The notes beneath the pieces are model-generated. The model searched no databases and had not been told where the DNA came from. It saw nothing but the letters and a program-made list of their open reading frames with translations. The translations under genes were made by a program, and so were the position numbers. From Haliclona indistincta (Eukaryota; Porifera; Demospongiae; Haplosclerida; Chalinidae), in NCBI GenBank assembly GCA_964017065.1, contig OZ024784.1, positions 109,501-173,500 on the forward strand: DNA of 64,000 nucleotides, read 5' to 3'. Below, piece after piece: positions 1 through 12,100 of the stretch. Positions within the stretch are counted from its first letter, which is position 1. Every line of letters begins with the position of its first letter.

Positions 1-115
1 ATGATAGCCACACTTGATGATTAAAGAGTTTGTATTTGTAGAAAGAAGTAGCAAGAATTGTTTAAACACTGACCATAGATATCAATTCATGACATGACTA
101 CTAAACTTTCTGCAG

Positions 116-3100
116 ACTAGGCACACAAGGAATGGTTGATCTACTGCTGCACTACAGCATCTTCATGCCTCTCCACAGTAATGGATGCTACATTCAACTG
201 ACAGGTTATTCCATTATGGACTGTGTTGTGTTTGATATTCATGACGCCGAAGATTATGCTAACTTACTGAAATCCATTATTATTATTATTTTAAAGTATA
301 TGAGTGGGCGGAATCAAAGGCACCGCGCTTCCTGTAAATCACGTATTTCGTGATCCCCTCCCACCGTACAATATCAGCGTCATATTGAACGTGCTTTAAT
401 TCCCATATAGCATGCTGAGTCAGCCATTCACAAGAAATCGCTTGTCGCAACATAGCTGCTACCTGGGCATACCACTTAATGTAGGTAAGTTGTGCTCTGC
501 GTGATTTATGGCACTCGGGCTAGCACTCAGCTTCGCCTCGTGTTTATCAGCCACTCGACCACACCCCTCGTGCCATAAATCATGTAGAGCACTCCTTACG
601 TGACATACAGTGCTGTTCATTATGTGCTCTCAATACATGCCTTTACTGACTCACTTGTTTCACACAGTGTACATGATAAACATAGTACCTTACTAGCTCG
701 ATCTCCTGCCACATCTGTCTTTGACAACTTTGTTTACATAGTAACCAAAAGTAGGGGCAAGTTATTTCAAAAATGTTACTTATTTAGAAATATGATCTAG
801 TTTAGAAATATGATCTAGGTCAGCCATTTATAGCAAAGTAATTATCCAACTGTTCACTAACTGAAAGGACTAAATTTCCAAGAATGTATGAGGCAATCTG
901 AATGTTTAAACCATAGTATGAATAATTCTCTTTGATGTAACGACCGTTAATGAGGGCTATAAATCGTGTACAGCCCGCACGCGTTTCAAGATGGCTGCCG
1001 CGTTCGAGAATCCACAAAGAAACGGCGCTCGGGCTGCCCTACGGTCTTCCTGCGACGAAAGGTAGCCAGCTAGACGTTAGGCAAGCAGCGCGCTATGGTT
1101 TAAAGTAGTTATATACCTCACAGTCGGTATATAACTACTATGTACACTTGCCACATTCCAAAGAATGTAAAATTCTGTTGTATAGTAGTATAAGTACAAA
1201 AGGTGCTGATGCCTCGGTGGAAATATTCATGGACAGTAGTGTTTTTGCAGCTAAAATTTAATAGCCCAATAGTTAACTACATGCTCTGACAGTTGGAGAT
1301 GACGCTTTTGTATACTCCTGATATTTATAACTTTAGCATCAACCTGCAGTAGCTATGGATCTGCAGAGACCCTTGGAGATGTCCAAAAGGTAATTACTTT
1401 TGGAGCATTATAATACTTAAAAAATGAGCACTACTCAACAGCATAATTATGGGGGTGTGACTAATCGCTAGACTGGACTGACCTTTGGTGCAGGAAACAG
1501 GAAACTGCGCCCATAATTACAAACTCTACACCCAAGACCCTAAAACCTTCGCCTAACAGTGCCCAGTATTCATAGTACTGGGCACCGTTAGGTCCATACT
1601 GGGCACGTTAGGCGAATACTGGGCACTGTTAGGCGAAGGTTTTAGGGTCTTGGGTGTAGAGTTTGTAATTATGGGCGCGGTTTCCTGTTTCCTACACCAA
1701 AGGTCAGTCCAGTGATTAGTCACACCCTAATTATGGGCATAATAACTGCACAGCCTTCAGTGTTGACCACATAATCAGTTGGGCATCACTGCACAATTGC
1801 ATGTAAGGTGTAAAAGTACAAACGAACTCAGTGCGGCAGCCAGCTATGGACAACTAGTTCTTAGAACATTCCAGTTTGCTTAGAACAGCAATCGAGATAT
1901 TCCATAGCTCACAAACTGAGCTAATCATTTCCGAGCTTTTGTGCTTTGATTTCAGCAAAAGACAAGATATTCCTACTAATCTTGGTGGTGAGCAGTGTAC
2001 TGCAATGCAAGCACTGTTGTTAACCCTCAGTGCATGCGCGAGGGTTACGGTACTTGCTTTGTCGCTCATTATTATTGGTTTGTCTGAAATTTTCAATTTG
2101 GAAGTCATCGAAAATGACTGCTGAAAGATAGTTGTTCCTTTGATGATGAGTCTGAGCCAGGAGCTTGTTATTTCAAGAAGAGTACAACTTCAAATTGTGT
2201 AGTGGTAATCACACACAGTATATCAGCCGCTTGAAATAACTTCCTTATTAGGCAGTTTTTGTACTAGCCATACAATGCACATACACTGTACTATGGCTGT
2301 GTAAGTTGTATGTTCCTTGGAATAATAAGCTCATGGTCTGAACAAAGATGAAGTACCAAATTCTTTCTTGCAATTGACAATCATAGACGGTTAGATCAAT
2401 GCTGTCTTTATTGAGTTTTCATCAAAAAATCTTGCTAGAAGTGGTCCAAAAATGTTGAAAATCAATTCTTAAGATCATATTAAATCACTTTCTGAAGAAA
2501 TTTACCACAAAAGATTGTAAGGTGATTAGTACTTCCCACAGGTTATGACCTAGTGTGCCATATTGATCACAGGTTATGACCTAGTGTGCCATATTGATCA
2601 TAGGTTATGACCTAGTGTGCCATATTGATCACAGGTTATGACCTAGTGTGCCATATTGATCATAGGTTATGACCTAGTGTGCCATATTGATCATAGGTTA
2701 TGACCTAGTGTGCTATATTGATCACAGGTTATGACCTAGTGTGCCATATTGATCATAGGTTATGACCTAGTGTGCCATATTGATCACAGGTTATGACCTA
2801 GTGTGCCATATTGATCATAGGTTATGACCTAGTGTGCCATATTGATCATAGGTTATGACCTAGTGTGCCACCTAGTGTGCCATATTGATCACAGGTTATG
2901 ACCTAGTGTGCCATATTGATCATAGGTTATGACCTAGTGTGCCATATTGATCATAGGTTATGACCTAGTGTGCCACCTAGTGTGCTATATTGATCACAGG
3001 TTATGACCTAGTGTGCCATATTGATCATAGGTTATGACCTAGTGTGCCACCTAGTGTGCTATATTGATCACAGGTTATGACCTAGTGTGCCATATTGATC

Positions 3101-6100
3101 AGTTGACATAGTTGGTGTATACCAACTAGACTGTCAATTATCTGAGATCACTTTAGTCATTCAACATCTCACAGGTTGTCCCTTGTACCAAGCACCCCAC
3201 ATCAGAAGGAGAATGCCTAATGAAGATGTCACTAAGAGACTGTGTGCTGCAGTTGTAACAGCCAGTGGTGAAAGTAAGGATAAAGGTCAGTAGTACAATA
3301 TCTGAGTCAATAAACCTTCCAAAAAAGGCACTTTGTGGTTGTTGCAAGGAGTAGATTGTGTAATGAGGGTTATTACCACAAACCACATGTGGTCAAATAT
3401 TTGTTCAACATTTCCTTTTGGTGGCTGTTACATGTAGTATTTTGTTTAAGGTGGCGGGATACCATTTTAATGAGATTCATGACTTTGCAAGTGGCTATTT
3501 CTTTTTAAGCCAAGTCTATCTGTGCAGACGGAGTTGCAGTGTGCGCTTTGTTTGTCTATAGATAGGCATCGATAATAGCAAGTTTCAGCCACGTAGTGTT
3601 CGCCATCACGGAACGACGAGCTCGCCTGTGAAGACTAAACACGATCGAGTTTTTACAATTTTTCTTTAGTTGTGTGACACGTACGAAGCTAAAACTGCTC
3701 ATGCAAGCTCATCTTCCATTCGTGGAGGAGCCTGTGTATCGATTTCGCCGAGCAATGCTCGTACGCGATACTGCAGCTACTTACTGCCAGACAGTACAGA
3801 GTACGCAGCTGTAGTATCGCGTGCGAGCATTGCTGGGCGAAATCGATACACAGGCTCCTCCACGAATGGAAGATAAGCTTGCATGAGCAGTTTTAGCTTC
3901 GTACGTTTCACACAACTAAAGAAAAATTGTAAATAAAACAGACTTGTTGTATAGTTGAATCAAGTAATTATGTACAAAATGCGAACTAAGTTTTTACAAT
4001 TTTTCTTTAGTTGTGTGAAACGTACGAAGCTAAAACTGCTCATGCAAGCTCATCTACTATCTGTGGAGGAGCCTGCGTATGGATTTCGCCGAGCAATGCT
4101 CGCACGCGATACTACAGCTGCGTACTCTGTACTGTCTGGCAGTACGTAGCTGCAGTATCACGTACGAGCATTGCTCGGCGAAATCGATACACAGGCTCCT
4201 CCACGAATGGAAGATGAGCTTGCATGAGCAGTTTTAGCTTCGTACGTTTCACACAGCTGAAGAAAAATTGTAAAAACTCGATCGTGTTTAGTCTTCACAG
4301 GCGAGCTCGTCGTTCCGTGATGGCGAACACTACGTGGCTGAAACTTGCTATTATCGATGCCTATCTATAGACAAACAAAGCGCACACTGCAACTCCGTCT
4401 GCACAGATAGACTTGGCTTAAAAAGAAATAGCCACTTGCAAAGTCATGAATCTCATTAAAATGGTATCCCGCCACCTTAAGTCAGTGTGTAACATATTGT
4501 GGTCTTGCTTGTACAGCTGCTACATTTTGCTTCTTGTTGTCATTTCTTGGTAGCAGCCTTCTTGTAGTACTGAGTGACACATTGTTCTTGTGTCCCAGTT
4601 GCCGGTAGGTTGCCTTTTATCCATTGCAGGTTAGTAGCTTTGGCAGACATGATTTTGAAAAGTAGCGGGATAACCTTTAACGTGATGGGCATTACGCATT
4701 TCCCTGCGACGTGGGTGTTTGTCACGATCAATGTGGGGGTCGCTCCAATTATTGTTCTGGTCATTTCCAATGTTCCAAATTGTCTCTTCTCTGTCACTCA
4801 ACCTAGTAATGGAAAACATTTGCATGTTATTGCAATGTCTGTCCATTACTAGTTTACTATGTTATTCATTAGTTTCAAGTCATCACAAGCCAGTCATAAG
4901 GTACACACATGTCTTTGAGTAGTTGAACTAGTTTCTGTACTAGTGTATTGAACAGAGTCTTCAACCACAAGTCCATGTTATATGATAGATCACATGGGAA
5001 GTTCAAATGTTAGTACATCATGCGCCTACTGCATCACGCATGTGTATGTACGGTAGGTATATTTGACAAAGATCATCCAAGCAACAAGTCCGCTGAGAGA
5101 TTGGTTCACTATGTCTTCAGAACTAAGGTATTGAGTCTAAACATCCTACATGTCTGCTATTGTTCCTCACAATATGACAATAGTACGATACAATGGTCCT
5201 TTTGTAACATTAATGCATTCAACAATTTTAACCCTTGTAACATATTATACGTCAGTGTACATTACTAAGTAACACTCACTTGGTTGCTGTTGTGATCCTT
5301 GTATACTTGCGGTATTCTGATTGGTTGTGTTCGTTCACTGCTGCTATATTTCCTCAAGACAAAAATACCTGCTGCTAAACATATCAGGTCATCATAATTC
5401 TATTTAGGCTGAATTATTAACTCTACTTTTATACTGACTTATGTCTGTGTGACATCCTGTTTATGTATGGCTATTTCTTAATTAATTTAAGGCAAAGCTT
5501 TCCAAGTCTCTCAGGAAACTGATGCACCAATCACTAGTTAAACACAGGTACTTGGCTCTAGCCATCAACTCAATAACATCAGCTATTTACACAATATACA
5601 TATTTATACCTTTATGGCTTCTCTGCAGAAACTGCCGTTATAAAACTCTCCTCAAAAGATATTGCCAGGTTGGTCAGTGCCAGATCCGTCTGTTGTATTT
5701 ATATGCCATGTATGTATATGTTATACCATGCCTACCCGTGGTGTATCACGAATACACGAAGCAATAACTATTAATCCCGAGGGATTAATGGTTATTGCTG
5801 AGTGTATTCATGATACACCACAGGTTGGCATGGTATAACTGACTTGTACCATGGCAACCACAAAGCCCACTGATGTCTGTAGGTTTCTATAGGATAAATA
5901 AGGGCGGCTTGCGCACTCTTTATAGTTTACTGGTGAGCATTAGGTTGACTCACAACTCTCACCCCTTCCTATTTTTCTCTCTGGAAGGTAGATCATTTCT
6001 ATGATCTTTTTTGCCCAGTGGGAGTCATGTGACTTCCCGTGGAATCTCCAGATATAGCACATGATAAACCGTGGAATATCTAGTTATTCCACAGGAAATC

Positions 6101-9100
6101 ATGTGACTTTCCAGGCTTCCTATGGTACAAGTAATGATATTCATCACTATGGCATGAATACAGTACTATGAGTCATTGTTACAATTCCATATACTATCTT
6201 AGGTAAAAATGTCATAAACTGACACTAACTAGCATGTGATCTGTCTCTCACAGGTCCACTCTGACAGTCTCAACTCAAGCAATCATCAACAGGTTCTGCT
6301 AATCAGGTTACACTAGCTCTGGATACACATAACGTACACAGATAAAACACAGATATAGACACTGGATATAGACTTGATTAGTCTGTACTACATTCTACCA
6401 ATGCACATAATAAATTTAATGTCTCTAATAATTGTGGATATTCAGAGCTAGCGTAAGTCACGTAACCCTTGTGAACAAGGCTTACGTATTATGATCATGA
6501 TGATACTGCTATTGATTCAGGTAATATTGTTTGTGAGAGCAGCTATCAAGCATGTCTTCCCCCAGCAATGGTTTGGATCCCAGCACAATGCAAGGAAGCT
6601 ATTAAAAGGTCAAAACACTCAGCATTGTTGTAAGGTCAAACTCTTAGCATTGTTGTAAGGTCAAACTCTTAGCATTGTTGTAAGGTCAAACTCTTAGCAT
6701 TGTTTGTATAAAGAATGATCCAAGCACACTCTGCTATCATGCATAAATCAGGTGATTTGTATTATGAATGTCATTATAGGAACTTGCTATTTCTTTACTG
6801 CTGGTCAATAGCATTAGCACCATACTTATGCAGAAAGCAAAACGCATGATTGTATTTATAATCCATGTTTATTTGTCTGAGTCCTTGTGAAACTGTAATC
6901 ACCTTCAAGACACGGTGGTGTGCTGTGTAAAATATCTTTTATTGAAAATCTTTGTTCTTAAACTCCAGCTATAGCGGAATTCATCAAATTGGGAGCTACA
7001 GAAACAATGACTGTACAACAAATGATCAATGGCATTAAGGTATGTATGCATCCAGTCCTTAGGTATGTATGCAGTCCTTCACTGCCTAATAGATATCAGA
7101 CTGTCATTGGGCACAGCCTACAAGTCATCATGTGACCAGACCACACCCTCCACCCTCACAGTCTCTAAAGCAGCTGAAGTTATTCTGTCAGTGGGTTGTG
7201 TTCCTCATTGAAGACTTCATTAAACCATTAATTAAGGTATCATGAGTCTATTTAAATGCTAATGTTGTTCGGTTCGCATGCGTTTACAATTCATAATTTA
7301 GAAGTAATTTGCAATTAAATTTAGGTTATGCTAAATTTACTATGTGAAATTTTGTGCCACTTGTTTACGATCTGGTTTACAGTCCAGACTGCAAATATAG
7401 CTGTGAATATCATTATGTTGTTTGTACTGTCATTATGTGGTCAACTTTTCATGAATAACATTAAGATCAATAAGATCATCTGTTTATTACTTTAAACATA
7501 ATTACATGTATAGCACTACTTTTATGTGACTGAAAGAGGACGACAATCTCGTAATCACTTGTTTTATTATCGGAAGAACATTTGGGCCAAAATTGAAGAG
7601 AGATTCACTGGTCAGTATTGGTGCCTATCACTAGTACATCTCATTGTATCATACGTACAGGTGGTGCACAGAATGAGCTCTTCACTCCAGTGGATAGTGT
7701 GGTAAGCGTCATCCTGGTACCTTTACTGGGGAGCACTGTGTCTTGTGAGACACTTGCTTTGTGTAATGCAGGACCAGTTACCTCAGCTAGTCAGGTCCAG
7801 TCTGGGTGTGTCCTCATTGCGTCTACAACCCAAGTCACATGGTGTACGACCAATCATTAGTTCAGGTAGTCGTAGCACACGACTGCCTAATGGAGAGATT
7901 GTGGAGTTCTTCCCCATTGGAATCAAGCTCAGACAGATTTCATCTGTGCTACAATATGAGGTCAGTTTATGGACTAGTGCTCCATAGATTTTCCGCTAAC
8001 TTCATGGGATATCATTAGCCTTCCCTTATTCTCACCATATATGAACATGGTTGTTGATATGTTATGATAGTAACATCTAGTTGTCACTGGAACCATCTTA
8101 GGAAATAATATGATTATGTTATCAGCAACATGCATATTTGTCGTAGTAGATATAATTACTTCCTTAACACGTAATTCTTGCACGTACACATTGTTATGTA
8201 TCTCTTTCACTTTGTCCGATCAGCAATCCTTGTCTCCCCATCTCATGGATTGTAGTGCTAACAGCTTCATTGAGGTCTATAATAAATGGAAACACTTTGC
8301 ACTATCAGAGAGAGCCAAGCCAGTTGAGGAGAGAGAGTAGTAAGTTATTAATACACTGGCTGTGTCACACGTACTTCTTGAGTTAATCTGCACACATGTC
8401 CTCATGACAATGTTAGACCAGCTGTGTCTCATTACTCTAGTCCATGTCATTTCTTTGTGACGGTTGATATTAAGAGTTGCTACGACTCCATTGACAGCAA
8501 TAAAATGCTCAACATAATCTCACAGCTCTTCACTAAGGTCAGTAGCAGTGATCATGTGCTATCATAATGCACGTGTATCTTATCATCATCACAGAGCTCA
8601 TATCAGTTCAGGAGTATGTCAGCTGTACCTCTACACAATACTAGCCACACCCCCACTACCTACAGGATACCCATGAGTAAGTTAACCGTGCATGCTATTG
8701 GGATCATCCAGCATGCTAGCCTCGTTCCCACCAGCATGCTAGCCTCGTTCCCACCAGCATGCTAGCCTCGTTCCCACCAGCATGCTAGCCTCGTTCCCAC
8801 CAGCATGCTAGCCTCGTTCCCACCAGCATGCTAGCCTCGTCCCCATCAGCATGCTAGCCTCGTCCCCATCAGCATGCTAGCCTCGTCCCCATCAGCATGC
8901 TAGCCTCGTTCCCACCAGCATGCTAGCCTCGTCCCCATCAGCATGCTAGCCTCGTTCCCACCAGCATGCTAGCCTCGTCCCCATCAGCATGCTAGCCTCG
9001 TTCCCACCAGCATGCTAGCCTCGTCCCCATCAGCATGCTAGCCTCGTTCCCATCAGCATGCTAGCCTCGTTCCCACCAGCATGCATGCCTAGCTAAGTAC

Positions 9101-12100
9101 ACAAGTCATGTTATTACCCGTGCGCAGTATGCGCCAGGGTTATGCGTTTGTGTCCGTCTATATGTGTGTGTGTGTGTGTGTGTGGACAAAAAACATGCTT
9201 GTTTACGTCTCACCGCTCGAAATTCGCCACAAAAGTGCACTTTGCAGCTTCTTTACTGAATTTATAGTCCTATGAAGACGTTTTCTGTGCTGGCAAGCCT
9301 TGCTCGAGCGGCTAATCCATGGCTATCTAAAGCTACGTGTCCTTGTAAGAGCACTTTACGGTATTGTGGGTGTGTCACCCTACCTCCTATCCATATCGAT
9401 GTCCTCACTCAGTCTCACGTTTACCGTACGCAGAGTCCAGCCCAGTAGTGTATCAGTCTTTCTTGAGATATGCCAAGCACCTGTTAGTGCATATAGACGG
9501 TAGCTCTGGAGCTGTCTACGGACTAGCTGTAACGTGAGTGTTGCATTAAACTAATGCTGTAGTCGTGTTATTTAGCTCAGCGCACGGGTATGTGTTCATT
9601 GGAACTCTAGTTGTCTACTGATTCTAAAAGAGAGTATGAAAAGAGAGTATCGAATGTTGTATTGCCCATACAGACACTCTGTGCAAATTAATGACATGCA
9701 TGTGAGATTGTGACTAAGACTGATAGGGGTCCACCTAGTCAAGTCAGTCTTCGTCACTGATATAGGCCACTTCTGGTTTAGGCTTCTGATATAGGCCACT
9801 GCTCACACTCGCTTGTGCGAGCAGTGTCCCAGAACTTGATCGAACAGCAAACAATGCTTGGAGCCAACTACAAGGAAAGTAGCCTGTCTGTATGTGGAAG
9901 GCGATGTTAGAATGTTAGTTTAAGATATTTGTAATAAAATCTCTGTAAGATCAGCTGCAGTTGCCAGTAAAGTGCAGTAGTCTCAATCTCAAGGCCCTAG
10001 AAGGCGTGACTGCAATGGCGCGAATGAGCACCTCGTCACAACACATAAATTTTCTCACTTCCCATGTTACTTTGCACAGAGTGTTTGTATGGGGCAACAC
10101 AGCATTGATACTGTTTTCATAATTATTATCTACTCTTGATGGACAAATTAATGTTTTGGGATTTTCATGTTTTGGGATTTTCATGTTTGAGAAATTCATG
10201 TTTTGGGAAATTCAATGAGGGGAAATTTATTTTGTAATGTCATGTATAAACAGTTTGTGACTACCTAGTCACGGGTATGCTGGTCATACTGAGAATCTTA
10301 AAAAAATAGTACCTTGGACTCATCTACATATCTGCATAATTATGAGTAGTTTTAGCTTCACTTACAGCTATTTCCATGGGCCTATCATGCTGTTTGGCAG
10401 TCACTCACTAGTTGTGTCTTCTATATTAGCCATGGCAAATCCCTCCATAACTCAAACATCAAAGTAGTTGAAACACAAGAAAATACATACTTGCATACTC
10501 AGTAAAAATACAGCCGCCTCTGGCACATGCACAATCGTCTTGTCCTATAGGTACAGGTGAATCTCTGATTGATGCTGCTCAGCGATATTGTAATACTCAT
10601 CATGTGAGCAATGTCATACTAGTAGACCAGGTTAGCCCCGCCCTCTAGTGAGCTAGTCCTGCCCCTCATCACCACTATTGCAGGGTAAAAGCATAGAGCT
10701 GTATAGAACCACTCTACTCAGGAACCTTCACTCACACCTTAGCAACCATGTTGTCAAGGTAATACATTAAGGTGTTGCTATGCTACCCTCGGAAATGTTT
10801 ATGAGAATTTTGTTGTTGTGGTTTATCACACTAGCTGTTAGTGGGGGAAGATATACTTTCCTGTCGTTTGACGCAGGAATTAGACAGGAAATATGCTCCC
10901 GAACATTGCGTAATATTGCATGGTAGTGCGTGGGTGTTGGTATATAAATGTTGCTGTGCAGCATAGTTAATCATTCCCTAGTATGTGTGTATAAGGAGTA
11001 AAAAGCTGTTTTTGGCGTGCACAGCAGGCCGTAACCCTAAAGTGTGATTGTTGACAGTGCATGCAAGGGTGCATGGTTCGGGAGAAGCTGTTGTGGTCTG
11101 TTGACAAAGTGTCATATTGTCAACAGACCACAACAGCTACTGACTATATAGTTGTTATTTAAAACATCAAGTTTCAATTATTGGGAAAACCCTAATAGAT
11201 TACTATATCAACATGGTAATGATCCCTGATCTGTAAATATAACATTTGTTACCTAAAAACTGTCAGTTTAGTAATGAGGTACTTCTTAAGTTCTTATACT
11301 TTGTGCGTGCTACATGCAACATCATTGTACACCACCTGTGGGCTATCCAGTTGTGATAACATGACAATATAGGAGCCATAGCTATTTCTGTAATTAAGGT
11401 GGCGGGTACCCTTGTTAAAATTCATAGCTGCACCGTTTGCGCGTATGTTCACATCCCATTCTAAACTGATTGGGAATCTTTCATAGTAAAGTTAGATAAC
11501 ATTCTCACATAGCAGTATGGCATGATAATACACAAAGCAGTCTGTGGCAGTTTTCTCAACAACGGAACCATGTAACGTCACGCAGTTTTCGCCACGATCG
11601 AAGCCTCTAGCTTTTTAAGTCCATATAGACCGAATTTCTGTCTGAGCTCTTGTGTAGCAGCGTTTTTGTAGTGCGTAGGTGTACCGCGATCGCCGTTTCT
11701 CTAGCTTTACGAAGATGCTATCAAAAAGGTGCTCTATAAGGACGTGTATGCTTGTGTTTGTAAGCTGTATCTATTGGAACAGGTGGACCTAACTTGAGAA
11801 AACTGCCACAAACCGCCATAAGTTTGCCATCGAAAACGAGCTGTTATGCGCATCGCCAGCAAGTATTCCAGCTGTCATACTTGCATTGCAAGTAGTAATT
11901 GCCTTAATCTAGTTGTAGAAACAATTCAGAGAGCCTTTGTACTTGCCCCTTAATGCCCAATGCTATTGATCTCTCTCTCTCTTCAGCATGGTAGCCAGTA
12001 TCTCCTACAGCATACTGGTATACCTCAGGGCTCTGTGGTATCTCCGCTACTGTGTGGGTTAGTCAATGATACATGATCATGTCATTCACTCACCCACTCT

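Larger units (their letters stand above)
205..3174 (+). other. TERT intron with repeats only
   Basis: I find no further exon here. Contents: a short inverted repeat at 490-594, a foldback element at 1445-1735, unique AT-rich sequence, and the 31-bp minisatellite at 2537-3102. A short open stretch at 2253-2302 resembles the TEN end but is out of phase with the flanking exons. Confidence 0.7.
116..3273 (+). other. TERT: TERT exons v1-v2: end of TEN domain
   Basis: Exons 116-204 and 3175-3273. The first encodes [19 protein letters not shown] and ends in phase 1; the second continues with [19 protein letters not shown], matching the TEN-domain end of other TERTs (human: CAYQVCGPPLYQ). The intron 205-3174 is 2,970 bp and holds only repeats. 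Confidence 0.85.
5057..7701 (+). other. TERT: TERT exons v3-v11: RNA-binding domain
   Basis: Exons 5057-5127, 5492-5547, 5629-5668, 6254-6292, 6521-6608, 6969-7039, 7093-7236, 7514-7610, 7661-7701. They encode [45 protein letters not shown], then the CP-like [20 protein letters not shown] and the T-motif region [20 protein letters not shown]. These line up with human [32 protein letters not shown] and [20 protein letters not shown]. Very small exons (39-40 nt) rest on phase and order as well as similarity. Confidence 0.88.

Noticed and set aside
2253..2302. Open piece [14 protein letters not shown] between splice-like sites as a TERT TEN exon
   Set aside because: The 116-204 exon matches the TEN end better and joins 3175 directly in phase; inserting this piece breaks the phase.
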